64,000 nucleotides of DNA from Molossus alvarezi (Eukaryota > Chordata > Mammalia > Chiroptera > Molossidae), in assembly GCA_037176705.1 (NCBI GenBank), contig CM073898.1, positions 25,156,488 to 25,220,487 of the forward strand. Direction: 5' to 3'. The notes beneath the pieces are model-generated. The model saw only the letters and a program-made list of their open reading frames with translations. It was not told the DNA's origin and ran no database searches. This document shows, piece by piece, positions 13,227 to 23,016 of the stretch. Position 1 is the first letter of the stretch, and each line of letters begins with the position of its first letter. A program made the position numbers and the translations under genes.

Positions 13227-13423
13227 AAAAGCTGTGGTACCTTTACACAATGAAATACTATGCAGCTGTAAAAAAGGATCTCTTACCCTTTGTGAAAGCA
13301 TGGATGGACCTGGAGGTTATTATGCTAAGGATAATTAGCCAGTCGGAGAAAGATAAATATCACCTCACTTATATGTGGAGTATAATGAACAAAATAAACT
13401 GAATGACAAAGTAGGTCCAGAGG

Positions 13424-13642
13424 TGCCCAGCTGATGTGGCTCAGTTGGTACGGCCCCATGCACCAAGAGGTCACCAGTTCAATTCCCAGTCAGGGCACAT
13501 GCCAGGGGTTGTTAGCTCAATCCCCAGTAGGGGGCACACAGGAGGCAGCTGATTGATGTTTCTCTCCTCGATGTTTCTCTCTCTTTCCCCCTTTCCCTTC
13601 TTCTCTCTCTAAAATCAATAAAAACATATTAAAAAAAAAAAA
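13424..13642 (+). mobile_element. VES-type SINE (second subfamily) at the ORF2/3' UTR boundary of the old L1
   Basis: Head GCCCAGCTGATGTGGCTCAG. TSD AGGTCCAGAGG (13,413) versus AGGTCCGAAGG (13,643) differs at two positions, so it is older than its neighbours. Confidence 0.9.
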
Positions 13643-13879
13643 AGGTCCGAAGGCATGGATGCATAAAACAGAATGATAGATCTCAGAGAGGAGGGGGATG
13701 GAGTGGACAGGAAGAGATTAACCAAAGAACATATATACATATATGCATAACCCATGGACACAGACAATACTGTGGGGAAGGCCTGAGGTGAGGTAGGGAC
13801 TGGGTGAAGGAGGTAAAAGGGGGTAAATGAGGGACATCTATAATACTGTTAACTATAAATAAAAATTTTTAAAGAAATT

Positions 13880-14128
13880 GCCCTGGCCAGTTTGGCTCAG
13901 CAGTTAGAGCATCAGCCTGCGGTCTGGAGAGACCCGGGTTCGGTTCCTGCTAAGGGCACGTACGTCGGTTGCAGTTTGTCCCCGGCCCTGGTTGGTCGTG
14001 CGGGTGGCAGCCACTCGATGTGTCCCTTCACGTCGATGTTTCTCTCTCTCTCTCCCTTCCTCTCTCTCCCTCGCACTCTATCTGTACAAAAAATGGAAAA
14101 ATATCCTCGGGTGAGGATAAAAAAAAAA
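13880..14128 (+). mobile_element. VES SINE inserted in the L1 A-rich tail
   Basis: Head GCCCTGGCCAGTTTGGCTCA and tail ATCCTCGGGTGAGGATAAAA. TSD AAAGAAATT at 13,871-13,879 and 14,129-14,137. It shares the GTTGGTCGTGCGGGTGGCAG variant with the 19,451 copy. Confidence 0.95.
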
Positions 14129-14139
14129 AAAGAAATTAA

Positions 14140-14900
14140 AAAGCAAATGAAAAGGAATTTTGTATGCAAAAGGGCATTTACAAAAGAATAAGAGAAACAC
14201 TGAGAGATGGTCAAAGAATACAAAAATAAAATAAATAAAAATAGTTCACATTCAGTTACCCTATTAAATTTTCAACATCAATTGTAATCAAAGAAATGCA
14301 AATGAAACAGTAAGATCTCCATTTTTACCTATGTTGGCACTTTTAAATAACAACACCCACTTGTAAACAAAGTTTATTTGTCAACAAGTATAAACCTAAT
14401 CCTAATGGGAGACAATAAATGGTTATAACCTTTCTGAATGGATTTGCTGATGTGTGTTTTCAATCTTGAAAATATACATGCCATTTGACCCACATATCTA
14501 CTTTTATAACCTTATCCTAAAGGTCAAGATTTATTTACAAAGATGTTTAGCCAGCATCATTCACAAGAAATAACCCCACATTGAAAAGGAGGATTAGTTG
14601 AGTAGTTCTACAATGCCATTTAAGAAATTATGTGGTACAGATTTAATCACATAGGGAAATACAACATGAAATGAAAAGGTAAATTATAAAATTACAGTAA
14701 GATCTCAATTTAGGAAAAACTAAATTATGCATTTAATAAAGGATATAAACTAAAAGATGTATACTAAAATGTCAGCAGTGGTTACCTACCACTAGTTGAT
14801 ATGATTTTCTCTTTCTTCCTTTTTATTTTGTGTTTTCCAAGTGTCTACAAAGATTAGTGCTTTTAAAATTTTTAACAATTAAAACTTTTACAATGAAGTA
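14140..14900 (+). mobile_element. L1M-type 3' end, diverged
   Basis: Contains AAAGAAATGCAAATGAAACA and CATGCCATTTGACCCACATA (end of ORF2), then a 3' UTR resembling GTCAGCAGTGGTTACCTACC and TTTGTGTTTTCCAAGTGTCT. It is older than the adjacent L1. Confidence 0.65.
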
Positions 14901-15007
14901 TGAATTACCATATTACTCCTATTAGGTAAAGAGCTGTGGTCACAAACCCTATTCAATCCATCACAAGCTTAGCTGTAACTTAAAGGCAGTAAATTTTTAT
15001 CTTAATT

Positions 15008-15112
15008 AAGCCAGCGGGAGTGGAGGGGAGGTCAGGGTCTGGGTGGAGGTGGGCAAAGGGGGGTGCAAATGGGGGACGTCTATAATAAAGTCAACAATAA
15101 CAAAATATGTTT
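15008..15112 (+). mobile_element. Short 5'-truncated L1 (about 100 bp of 3' UTR)
   Basis: GGGGTGCAAATGGGGGACGT followed by CTATAATAAAGTC parallels the 3' UTR end of the large L1 at about 13,830-13,870. Confidence 0.65.
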
Positions 15113-15809
15113 TAAAAGTTCAATCTTAATATCCAGTTGTAAGACATTTGGCATCAGCTACAATTGTTGACCTTCCCTTGACCTTCTAGCCTACTTTAGA
15201 ATTTTTTTAAAACAATATCCAAGTGCACTGCCATTTTCCTGCAATAAAAAGCCTCTCAACTCTAAACTCCACATAGTCAGTCCATAGTGTTACATTTATT
15301 TTTAAATTAAAGTGCTGATGAAAAGAAAACAGCTTCTTCTGAAGATCTGAATAATAAAATGTCTTAAAAAAAAAAAATCTAAGAACAAGGATAATTTTCC
15401 TGCCAAATTTCTCTGACTTATTCAAAAATCACCCCCCATTCTGATAAAAGTTAACTTAATCCAACTTTTAATATCTTATAAATTCATTCATTCAAATACA
15501 GAAAGAACAGCTTGGTTAGTGTGCCAATTTTACCCCCTTTAAGGAAGACTTTAAAGCTTCAAAGTACCTTCATAAATTATTATCTATATAATAATAAAAA
15601 AAATTGTAAAGACCTGTAAGTTTGCTAGGGTTAATATTAACTATGGGGGCGGGGGCAGTGGATGTTATTACTAGGTAAATCCAAGCCTCCATTCTGAAGG
15701 TCATAGGAAGTTTATAAAACTCAAATGTAAGTCTGTGGTTAAAATAACTTTGTTCTAATCACTACCTGTGACTGTACTATAAAACTGATTACATAAAGTG
15801 GGGAAAAAC

Positions 15810-15935
15810 TTTTTTTAATTGGTTTGAGATAGGGGAATGAGTTGAGAAAGGTGGAGAGGGAGAGAGAGAGAAAAACATCAATTTTTTGTTCTACTTATTG
15901 ATGCATTTATTGGTTATTTCTTGTATGTGATAATG
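15810..15935 (-). mobile_element. Old SINE remnant
   Basis: TTTTTTTTAATTGGTTTGAG, a GAGAGAGAGAAAAACATCAA stretch and TTGATGCATTTATTGGTTAT look like a decayed reverse-oriented tRNA-derived SINE. The head has been lost. Confidence 0.5.
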
Positions 15936-16279
15936 GTTAGTGTGATACCAAGTCAATCATTTTTTAGGCTTTCTTGTCCATAACAGACCCTAGTTAGATT
16001 TCGCACATCTACTATTTAAAAAGCACTCTACTTGGAAACTGCCATGACCTTAACCAAAAAATTAATTCATATTGAATCCTGTAATTGAAATAAACAATTT
16101 CAGACTATTTTGCCACATGATTGATTCTCTAAAATGCAAGTTTATTAAAATGACAGCAGAAGCATGAGTGTTTATTTTTATCTTATAAAAACTAAACAAA
16201 GGCCTTTCCAGTCACCTATTTTACAAATTAACTTTTAGTTCAAAGTCACATCTTAGATAACCACACATTATGGTAATTA

Positions 16280-16700
16280 CTATCATCAGTAGAATGTTTT
16301 CCACTGGCTTAAGCAGTTTTATCACATTTAATACTTACAATAACCCTAATCATGAACAATGTATCACCATTTTACAGATAAAGTTAAAATTTTACCTACC
16401 ACCCTTGCCCAAACTAAACCTCTGTCCACATTACATAAAAACAATTAGAAGAGACTTTCTGACTGCAAATATATACATATAAATAATAACACAAGTAGTC
16501 AAATTGGCACATTCTTACATATATATTACTGTGCCTTAAGCACAGGCAACTTTACAATTTACAAAACACTTGTACCTTTTCATCTCATTTGTTTCCCACA
16601 ACAGCCCTATTAGGGGATTACCATCACTATCATAGATCATAGGCTTTAAGTCTCAGAGAATTTAAGTGAAATCACTCAGGATTTGATTCCTCCTTCTTTT
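16280..16700 (-). repeat. One or two MIR-like relics
   Basis: ATCACCATTTTACAGATAAA at about 16,364 and a second block at 16,515-16,700 (CCACAACAGCCCTATTAGGG) are reverse-oriented MIR phrases. Confidence 0.45.
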
Positions 16701-17357
16701 TCTATACACTATCTTTCTTCTCTTTGGTTAAAGAAACATTATGCCACAATCTGAGTATCATGCAATAAAAAGATGAATGTACTAGAGATCCCAGATAAGC
16801 AACTTTCATCAGTTACATACTTCATCAAGTTAACAGAGTTACTGGTTATTATAAAACCAATCATAGAAACACAAATTGTATGAATAATTTTCATTAAGGT
16901 AGTATGTTAGCAAGGGAATCCCCTAGATTCTACTTGTATTGGCCAGAAAACTAAATCCAAAGTCAGTCATAAGTACAAACTATCTCCTTGGGTATATATA
17001 GGATGTATAAATTAGTCTTTCATGATTTAACAGTGCTTCAAATAGACATCATTTGCCCATAAACCAACTACCTTATAGCCATTTGCTTCAGAGTGGGTAA
17101 TGACAGTGGCTACTTACATACATACATTTCTACAAATATCTACCCAAGTTTAGCAAATATGTGTACACCCAAACACACAGAGATGTGTTTAGCAATAACT
17201 TGAAAAATCATTTTTAAAATAGTTATCTTGGCTCTGCACTAATGAACACTTCATGCTTCTCAATGTCCACAAAGAGTAAAATTGTTCTACTTCATTACTT
17301 CTACTTCGTTCTACAATATCTACCGATGACCTTCCTACTTTAAAATTTCCCACTCCC

Positions 17358-17586
17358 ACCCTGGCCAGTGTTGCTCGGTTGGTTGGAGCACTGTCCTATA
17401 AACCAAAAGGTCATGGGTTCAATTCCTGGTCAAAGCACATACCTAGGTTGGGGGTGCAACCTCCAGTTGGGACGAATGCAGGAGATAACGGATCTATGTT
17501 TCTCTTTCACATCAATGTTTCTCTCTCTCTCTCCTTTCCTTTCTAAAATCAATAAACATATCCTCAGGTGAGAATTTTTAAAAAGT
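17358..17586 (+). mobile_element. VES-type SINE
   Basis: Head CCCTGGCCAGTGTTGCTCGG, B-box GGTTCAATTCC and tail CAATAAACATATCCTCAGGT. A degenerate TSD (AATTTCCCACTCC / AATTTCCCAGTCC) flanks it. Confidence 0.9.
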
Positions 17587-17639
17587 TTCTTTTAATTTCC
17601 CAGTCCACTTAGTGAATTGCCCCATCTTCACCTTTTTTT

Positions 17640-17887
17640 CCCCCTAATCCTCACCAAGGATATGTTTTTATTGATTTTTAGAGAGAGAGGAAGGGGGGAG
17701 GGGGGGAGAGAGGGGAGGAAGGGAGGGAGAAAGGAGAGGGAGGGAGAGAGAGAGAAACATCGATGTGAGAGGGAAACATCCATCAATCGGAATTCGCAAC
17801 CTACATTTGTGCCCTGACTAGGAATCAAACCTGCAACTCTTTGGAGTACTAGACAAAGTTCCAACCAACTGAGCCACTCAGCCAGGG
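17640..17887 (-). mobile_element. VES SINE, inverted relative to 17,358
   Basis: T-rich tail, long GA/G-rich tract, reverse head CTGAGCCACTCAGCCAGGGC. Imperfect TSD CATCTTCACCTTTTTT / CATCTTTACTTTTTT. Confidence 0.9.
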
Positions 17888-18232
17888 CCTCATCTTTACT
17901 TTTTTAACAGCCCTATCTTTTCATTAGTATGATTTCAGACTTCATTCAAATTTTTACTCAGTGATCTCTAATTACATGACAATTTTCAATGAAGAAAGGC
18001 CTCCTAACCTCCTCTAAGGCTGGTGAGAAGCAGCAGTAAGAGTGTGCCTGAGTAGTTTCTGTGACAAGTTATAATCACTCCCTGCAACAGAAATAACTTG
18101 ATTCCCTCACAGGAAGGTTTAAGAAATAAAATAAAACCAAGATGTTTAAATTGCTTTATAAAGTAACAAGTATTATCCTATTGCCATGATATTTTCAGGT
18201 TGATGTTTTTCTTTTTCTGCTATCCATTTTTT

Positions 18233-18417
18233 GAGAATATATTTTTATTGATTTTTAGAGAGAGAGGAAGGGAGAGGAAGAGAGAAACATCATTCAGTTG
18301 CCATCCAAACACACCTTAACTGGAGATCGAACCCACAACCTGGGGATGTGTCCTGACCAGGAATCAAACCAGCCACCTCACACAGGACACTCAACCAACT
18401 GAGCCACACCGGCCAGG
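18233..18417 (-). mobile_element. VES-type SINE
   Basis: Reverse-oriented body ending GAGCCACACCGGCCAGGG. Near-perfect TSD TTCTGCTATCCATTTTT / TTCTGCTAACCATTTTT. Confidence 0.9.
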
Positions 18418-19450
18418 GTTCTGCTAACCATTTTTAAAGCTACTGGAGAAAGCCTTCACTGTCTTCTGTATTATGAGTGCTAAGAGTAAAGGACAGCAAG
18501 AAACTTACATGACTAATGAATTCTTTGGGGAATCAAGTTCAGTTATTCTCTATATTCCCAACTATCTTCCAGAAGTTAAATAATGCCCAAGAATGTGAAC
18601 AATACACCTGAACTTTGGAACTCCAAAATGGCTACACACATTACACTTAAAAAAAAAAAAGCTGTTTCCCAGGACCCATTCCAGATAAAACTTCCTTTGG
18701 TAAAGCTATAAACTACCATTACAAAAAAGTTGAACTTGTTCCTATCCCTTACATATGTTGCTCTTAAATCTGAGATCCTGCCAAAAGGCTTTGCTTACAA
18801 TTGTATGTGAAACAGATCTTCCAATGAAGCATAAACAATTTTTTAAATGTATATTGCTACTAAGTGTCAAATTTTTTTAAATGTCTTGAACTACAGTATC
18901 AAACTAGGTGACAGTCTTCCAGGTGGATGCTCCCAGCAGCTTCTTCGTATCAGATGGAAATGTCACAATTTTGAAAAAATTCTAACAATTTCATTATTTT
19001 TACTTGTGAATATTCAGAAATTTTATCTTAAAGTTATAAAACAGTACCAAATGATAAAGGAATTCCGAAATAGGTGCACTCGACTTAAGGCCAGAATTTC
19101 ATTTTAAACTTGTTAATTTTCCTTGTAATAAATACCTCTGTACTCCAAGACAGTTCCTTCTTTCCCCAAAAAATAATTTCAAAGGACTTCGAAACACTTG
19201 ACAAAATAGGTTTAATCACTTCCACATATTCCTATATCCTACAAAGTCATTAAAATATCAGTGTTAGTGCTTTATAAAGATCCTACATTTCCTAAAAAAG
19301 AGTAAGCATTTCTCTTTAAAGAGAAACAAAGCATCTTCCTAAAACTAAACTACTGGAATTGCATCTAACTCACCCCAACTTAGCTCTTCAACTTTACTTA
19401 TCCAGAAAGCAGAGGGAGACAGTTTATACAGTCAAAACTAGATGAGTCCC

Positions 19451-19694
19451 GCCCTGGCCAGTTTGGCTCAACGGTTAGAGCGTAGGCCTGCGGTCCGGAG
19501 AGACCCGGGTTCGGTTCCCGCTAAGGGCACGTACTTCGGTGCAGTTTGTCCCCGGCCCTGGTTGGTCGTGCGGGTGGCAGCCACTCGATGTGTCCCTTCA
19601 CGTCGATGTTTCTCTCTCTCCCCCTTCCTCTCTCTCCCTCCCATTCTATCTGTACAAAAATGGAAAAATATCCTTGGGTGAGGATGAAAAAAAA
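19451..19694 (+). mobile_element. VES SINE with perfect 17-bp TSD
   Basis: Head GCCCTGGCCAGTTTGGCTCA, B-box GGTTCGGTTCC and tail TCCTTGGGTGAGGATGAAAA. TSD AAAACTAGATGAGTCCC at 19,434-19,450 and 19,695-19,711, which suggests a recent insertion. Confidence 0.95.
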
Positions 19695-20077
19695 AAAACT
19701 AGATGAGTCCCTATTCATTCACAGCCTGTTTGCTCTTACTTTAAACACAAACCTAACAAGTTTACTTGGTTTTTAATGTAGTAATGGGTGACTCAGAGCA
19801 AATTTGCAGGGAGAGGGACTGTTTTAGGCATTAATTTGCTAGGAATGACTATTAAGTGAAGGCTAATTCCAGAAGAAGAAGAAGAAGAAAGACTAAAATC
19901 TGTGAGCATTTAATAAATGGTAAGCCCTGTTTATCCAGTCTTAAGGATTGCATCTCTTCTCAGTGTACCGCAGCATAAAAACGATGTTCATAGCCATGTT
20001 ATGCTTCTGATTAGACAAATACATAAAACACTTTGAAACCACATCTAAAACAGTTACCTTAAAAAGAAAGATATATA

Positions 20078-20109
20078 GACAGACAGACACACACACACAC
20101 ACACACACA
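20078..20109. repeat. (GACA)n/(CA)n microsatellite
   Basis: AGACAGACAGACA followed by about ten CA units. Confidence 0.9.
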
Positions 20110-21553
20110 AATGTCCCTTAGGATACAAAAGAGCTAAATTAACCTATCCATCAGCTTTCCAAGATAATTACTTGAGAATTCCAACCAGAAGCAATCTAGG
20201 ACAAAACTTTTTTTTTCCCCCTATGTAAACACTTCTGTCACGTGCTTTGGTTGACAGGTAATAATAAAATAAGCTTTGGTCCCTGTCCTTTTTCCTTTAT
20301 TAAATCTCTACAATTTGTCATCACCTCTGACACATTCAAGGGCTACCGTGAATGATGCAGTGTATTTCACATAAACTTTTGTATTAAAGTGAATCTTCGT
20401 AGTTAACGTTTTATCAAAGTGTTTTACATTTCATCTCAGAAAATCTTTATCAGATTTTGGAAAGAGAGAATTCTGAAAAACTCAAGTTCACATTTAGTGT
20501 AAATTTTTATCTATGCCATGGCTATACTGACCTAACTGTAAGCTTCTATTATTTATAAGCCGTTGAAAACTTCATGCCTTTAAGTATCATCAAAATTCTC
20601 AATCAGAATTTCATGCCTTCAGTTCACACTACAGTGAAAGATCAAATGCTAAACTCCTAAAAATAGGGGTGCTATCAGTGAGAGGGACACAACACCACTC
20701 GGCTGCCAACGCAAAAGTGTCTCGAGAGGGCAGGTGCGCTCCTTGTACACATACATACAGTAGGAACTCAATTCAGCAAAACCGGGGAGCGAAGGATCAG
20801 GTGACTTCACGCCAGACACTTTCAGTCTGATCGGGTCTTACTATGGTCTGAGTAACTGACTCGTAAACGGCTCGTAACCCAGTTTGACAACTAAATCTGG
20901 ACTCGCATCCTAGCCACGCGCAACCTCGAGGACGGGTCCGGGGCGCCCTGGAACGCGAGCGCCCAGGCACAGCCCGGCCTGCAGACTGCCGTTCGCTCCT
21001 GGAAGGGTGTGCAGAGAGCTTTCCGACCTGGCAGCGAGGTGCCCGCTCCCCACGCGCGCTCCTCCTCCGCGGGGCCCATCACTGCCGGTACAACCCTCCC
21101 TCCCTTTCCGCACCAGGGACACAGGGCAGCGAGTGCCCGCCGAGTGACAGGTCGTCCTGCCGCGCCCGGAACGCTCTGGGACCGAGCCCCGCCGCCGCCG
21201 CCGACCTCCCGCGCCCGGGTCTCCGGCCCCGGCTCAAGGCCGCCCCCTCAGGCCGGGGCGGACGCAGCGGCAGCCACGCGGCTGACGGACAGGGGGCCGG
21301 GCCGGGCAGAGGCGCGCGCGCCTCCTGTCCACCCGACAGCTGCGGGATCTGCGGCCCGCGGGGCGCCCCTTCTGGCCGTGCCCGGCGGGAACACGGGGCG
21401 CGGCGGGGTTTAGGCCCGGCGGCCCGACGCGGCGACGGCTGGAGCGCTGAGCCCGCCGCGGCGACGACCCCGCCGCCTGCAGCCGGAGCCCGCGAGCCCC
21501 GAGCGGCCCGCGCCCTCTCCCCACCCGCGCCCTACGGCCTCCGCCCCGCCGGC

Positions 21554-21560
21554 CCGTACC
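21554..21560 (-). other. ATL2: ATL2 exon 1 splice donor
   Basis: Read on the minus strand, the exon ends in G at 21,560 and the intron begins GTACGG at 21,559. The reading-frame phase (one base of a Gly codon left over) agrees with the STTSLG-type junction remembered for ATL2. Confidence 0.75.
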
Positions 21561-21677
21561 TAGCAAGGTCGTGGACGAGACGTGGTTGACCCCGGTGCTT
21601 GGGTCGCTGGTCCGCCGCCGGCGCCGCAGCCCCTGGTGCGGCTGCTGCCTCCGTGATACCTCGTCCCCCTCCGCCAT
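21560..21677 (-). CDS. ATL2: ATL2 (atlastin-2) coding exon 1, N-terminal 39 codons plus one base
   Basis: This is the first coding exon of atlastin-2, a dynamin-superfamily GTPase anchored in the ER membrane that drives homotypic fusion of ER tubules. The frame starts MAEGDE, has QQPHQGL, an arginine run, then RRTSDPS and NHVSSTT. This matches what I remember of the mammalian ATL2 N-terminus, which precedes the GTPase domain. The exon ends in CTAG followed by GTACGG, a good splice donor, after 39 codons plus one base of a glycine codon, so exon 2 should enter in phase 1. The start codon has A at -3 and G at +4. The frame stays open past the donor to 21,234, but that part is GC-rich intron and should not be translated. 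The N-terminal segment is cytosolic and poorly conserved between atlastins. Exon 2 with the GTPase P-loop is outside the window. Identification rests on remembered protein sequence. Confidence 0.85.
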
Positions 21678-21681
21678 CTTG
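21670..21681 (-). promoter_or_regulatory. ATL2: TISU / YY1 element overlapping the ATL2 start codon
   Basis: The minus strand reads CAAGATGGCGGA with the ATG being the ATL2 start codon. The TISU consensus is SAAGATGGCGGC, so 11 of 12 positions match. TISU elements bind YY1 and direct both transcription start and accurate initiation on mRNAs with very short 5' UTRs. This predicts a transcription start only tens of bases upstream of the ATG. The match is seen; the function is inferred. Confidence 0.7.
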
Positions 21682-21706
21682 TACTGATTTAAAATTAACT
21701 CCCCAC

Positions 21707-21714
21707 TGACGTCA
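21707..21714. promoter_or_regulatory. Consensus palindromic cAMP-response element
   Basis: The sequence is TGACGTCA, the full CRE palindrome bound by CREB/ATF factors, within the CpG island. It lies 30 bp upstream of the ATL2 start codon. An AT-rich TATA-like stretch, TTTTAAAT on the minus strand (21,687-21,694), lies between it and the ATG. Confidence 0.6.
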
Positions 21715-22484
21715 AACGGCGCCGCCGCTTTATCAACCTCCCGGGAGCCGGCAGGCGCTGGCGGGTCCTAGCGCCGCCCTCGGAGACGCCTCGTGTCCTC
21801 CCCACGCCCTCCCCTGCCACGCCCATCGGCACCCTCGCTCCGCCTCCGCGCTGCTGGCCCGCGCGGGGCTTTCCTGGCCTTTCCCAGCCTGGAGGAGTTG
21901 GGCTGCGCGCCCACCGCCCCCGGCCCACAGCCCCGCAGCCCTGAGCCGAGCCCACACCCCCTTAGCGCTGGGCTGGTCTGCATACACCCAGAAGGGTTCT
22001 CCTTAGAACCTAGTCCCTCCTTCCCAATTCAGTAAACCAATTCTCTTGACAGCTTTTCTCCGTAATCGTTGACGCGTGCCTTGCACGTGAGGTTGCTTTC
22101 GCACTCCTTTCCTTCTCACCTTTTTATCCCCACCCCGTCCTCCACAGCTGTTCCCCTCCTCCCTACCTACCACCCCGCCAGCTACTGCTTGCGCCCTGCT
22201 TTTCTTCCTGATTTTTACTCACACAAGTCCCTGACGTTGCTTCCCCTCCTGAGACCATCCTATGGTTTGTTTGCAATAGCTCCGGTCTTCTTATAAGACC
22301 CTCCCCCTATTTTCCTAACTGTTCCTACCCTTGCCCTCCACCTGCTAGCACCGTGCAGGGGCAAGCCAGAGAGCACTCCAGTCAGAACTTGAATTGTGGT
22401 AGCTCCCTTTCTGTGATGAACTTTCTCGTAGGGATCCAGGTACTGTGGAAAGTTCAGGTCACTTTTAAAAATATAGCCTGTGAG

Positions 22485-22640
22485 CCCTGGCTGGGTAGCT
22501 TCGTTGGTTGGAGCATCTTTCCAATAAGTCAAGGTTATGGGTTTGATCCCTGGTCGGAGCACATAGAAGAAATCAACCAATGAATGCAAGTAGAACAACA
22601 AATCGATTTCTCTCTCTCTCATAGCAATGCATTTTTAAAA
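22485..22640 (+). mobile_element. VES-type SINE, diverged
   Basis: Head CCCTGGCTGGGTAGCTTCGT, B box and a short CT tail. TSD resembling ATAGCCTGTG on both sides. It is the nearest SINE upstream of the ATL2 CpG island. Confidence 0.85.
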
Positions 22641-22724
22641 ATTTAAATAGCCTGTGGAGACTTCTGTGATATACAGTATCTATTCTTTTGGGTTTTCACC
22701 ATATCAGCAATTGCATTAGAAATT

Positions 22725-23014
22725 CCTTTTCTCTAGGAACAGACTGATGGTTGTCAGAGGGGAGGGGAGTTGTGGGACGGGATGAAAAAGGATTAAGAAG
22801 TACAAACTGGTAGTTACAAAATAGTCATGGAGATGTAAAGTACAGCATAGGGAATATAGTCAACAATATTGTGATAACTGTGTATGGTGCCAGGTGGGTA
22901 CTGGAAATATCAGAGGGAACACTTTGTAAAAATATGATTATCTAACCACTATGCTGTAAACCTGAAACTAATACAAAATAATATTGAATGTAAACAGTAA
23001 TTGAAAAATAAAAC
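22725..23014 (+). mobile_element. L1 3' UTR fragment (L1MA-like)
   Basis: CAGACTGATGGTTGTCAGAG, GTACAGCATAGGGAATATAG and CTGAAACTAATACAAAATAA are the standard L1 3' UTR phrases, followed by an A-rich tail. Confidence 0.85.
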
Positions 23015-23016
23015 TA

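Larger units (their letters stand above)
8819..13400 (+). pseudogene. L1 ORF2 pseudogene (endonuclease-reverse transcriptase), broken
   Basis: The start ATGGCAAGTAGTACC is followed by the endonuclease N-terminal region (AATGCTCCAATCAAAAGACA). Reverse transcriptase blocks follow around 10,200-11,200, and C-terminal sequence resembling SKCPSVDE-type L1 text appears near 12,970. Stops, frameshifts and inserted SINEs break it throughout. The end is approximate because the last codons are degraded. Confidence 0.85.
7600..13870 (+). mobile_element. Decayed L1 (L1MA-like), nearly full coding length, interrupted by four SINEs
   Basis: This old LINE-1 runs from a 5' UTR remnant through ORF1 and ORF2 to a 3' UTR ending near 13,870. 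Frameshifts and stops are frequent. Four VES SINEs, at about 10.6, 11.55, 13.0 and 13.4 kb, lie inside it. A fifth at 13,880 sits at its A-rich tail. The pyrimidine-rich tract at 7,326-7,600 may be further 5' UTR. It lies antisense to ATL2 in intron 1. Confidence 0.9.
18420..20880. other. Intronic DNA flanking the 19.45-kb SINE
   Basis: AT-rich and without recognised features other than the SINE, a GAA tract near 19,874 and the CA repeat at 20.1 kb. Confidence 0.5.
1..21559 (-). other. ATL2: ATL2 intron 1 (5' part)
   Basis: Everything below the exon 1 donor is transcribed as intron 1 if the ATL2 assignment is right. I looked for the conserved second exon (acidic linker and GTPase P-loop) in the minus-strand frames and did not find it, so the intron is longer than 21.5 kb here. 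It carries SINEs in both orientations, a large decayed L1 and MIR/L2 relics. None of the small open frames in it resembles a host protein. Confidence 0.75.
20895..22000. promoter_or_regulatory. ATL2: CpG island spanning the ATL2 promoter, exon 1 and start of intron 1
   Basis: Base composition changes sharply from AT-rich DNA to dense CG dinucleotides at about 20.9 kb and fades after about 22.0 kb. The densest part is 21,170-21,560, including a run of GCC triplets near 21,190. The island extends both upstream of the ATL2 start codon and about 650 bp into intron 1, typical of a housekeeping promoter. SP/KLF-type GC and CACCC boxes occur near 21,826 and 21,841. No retroelement is recognisable inside it. 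Confidence 0.85.

Noticed and set aside
15578..15605. ATTATCTATATAATAATAAA as a possible DNA-transposon terminus
   Set aside because: No matching inverted end or TA duplication could be found nearby.
21009..21413. 134-codon plus-strand open frame in the CpG island
   Set aside because: GC-rich DNA has few stop codons. The frame is Pro/Ala/Arg-rich with no domain and lies over ATL2 intron 1 on the opposite strand.
21234..21559. Continuation of the ATL2 exon 1 frame beyond the splice donor
   Set aside because: A good donor (G/GTACGG) in the correct phase interrupts it, and the downstream residues look like translated GC-rich intron.
1..21559. ATL2 exon 2 (GTPase P-loop exon)
   Set aside because: No minus-strand frame contains the expected acidic linker or P-loop sequence, so the exon is taken to lie outside the window.
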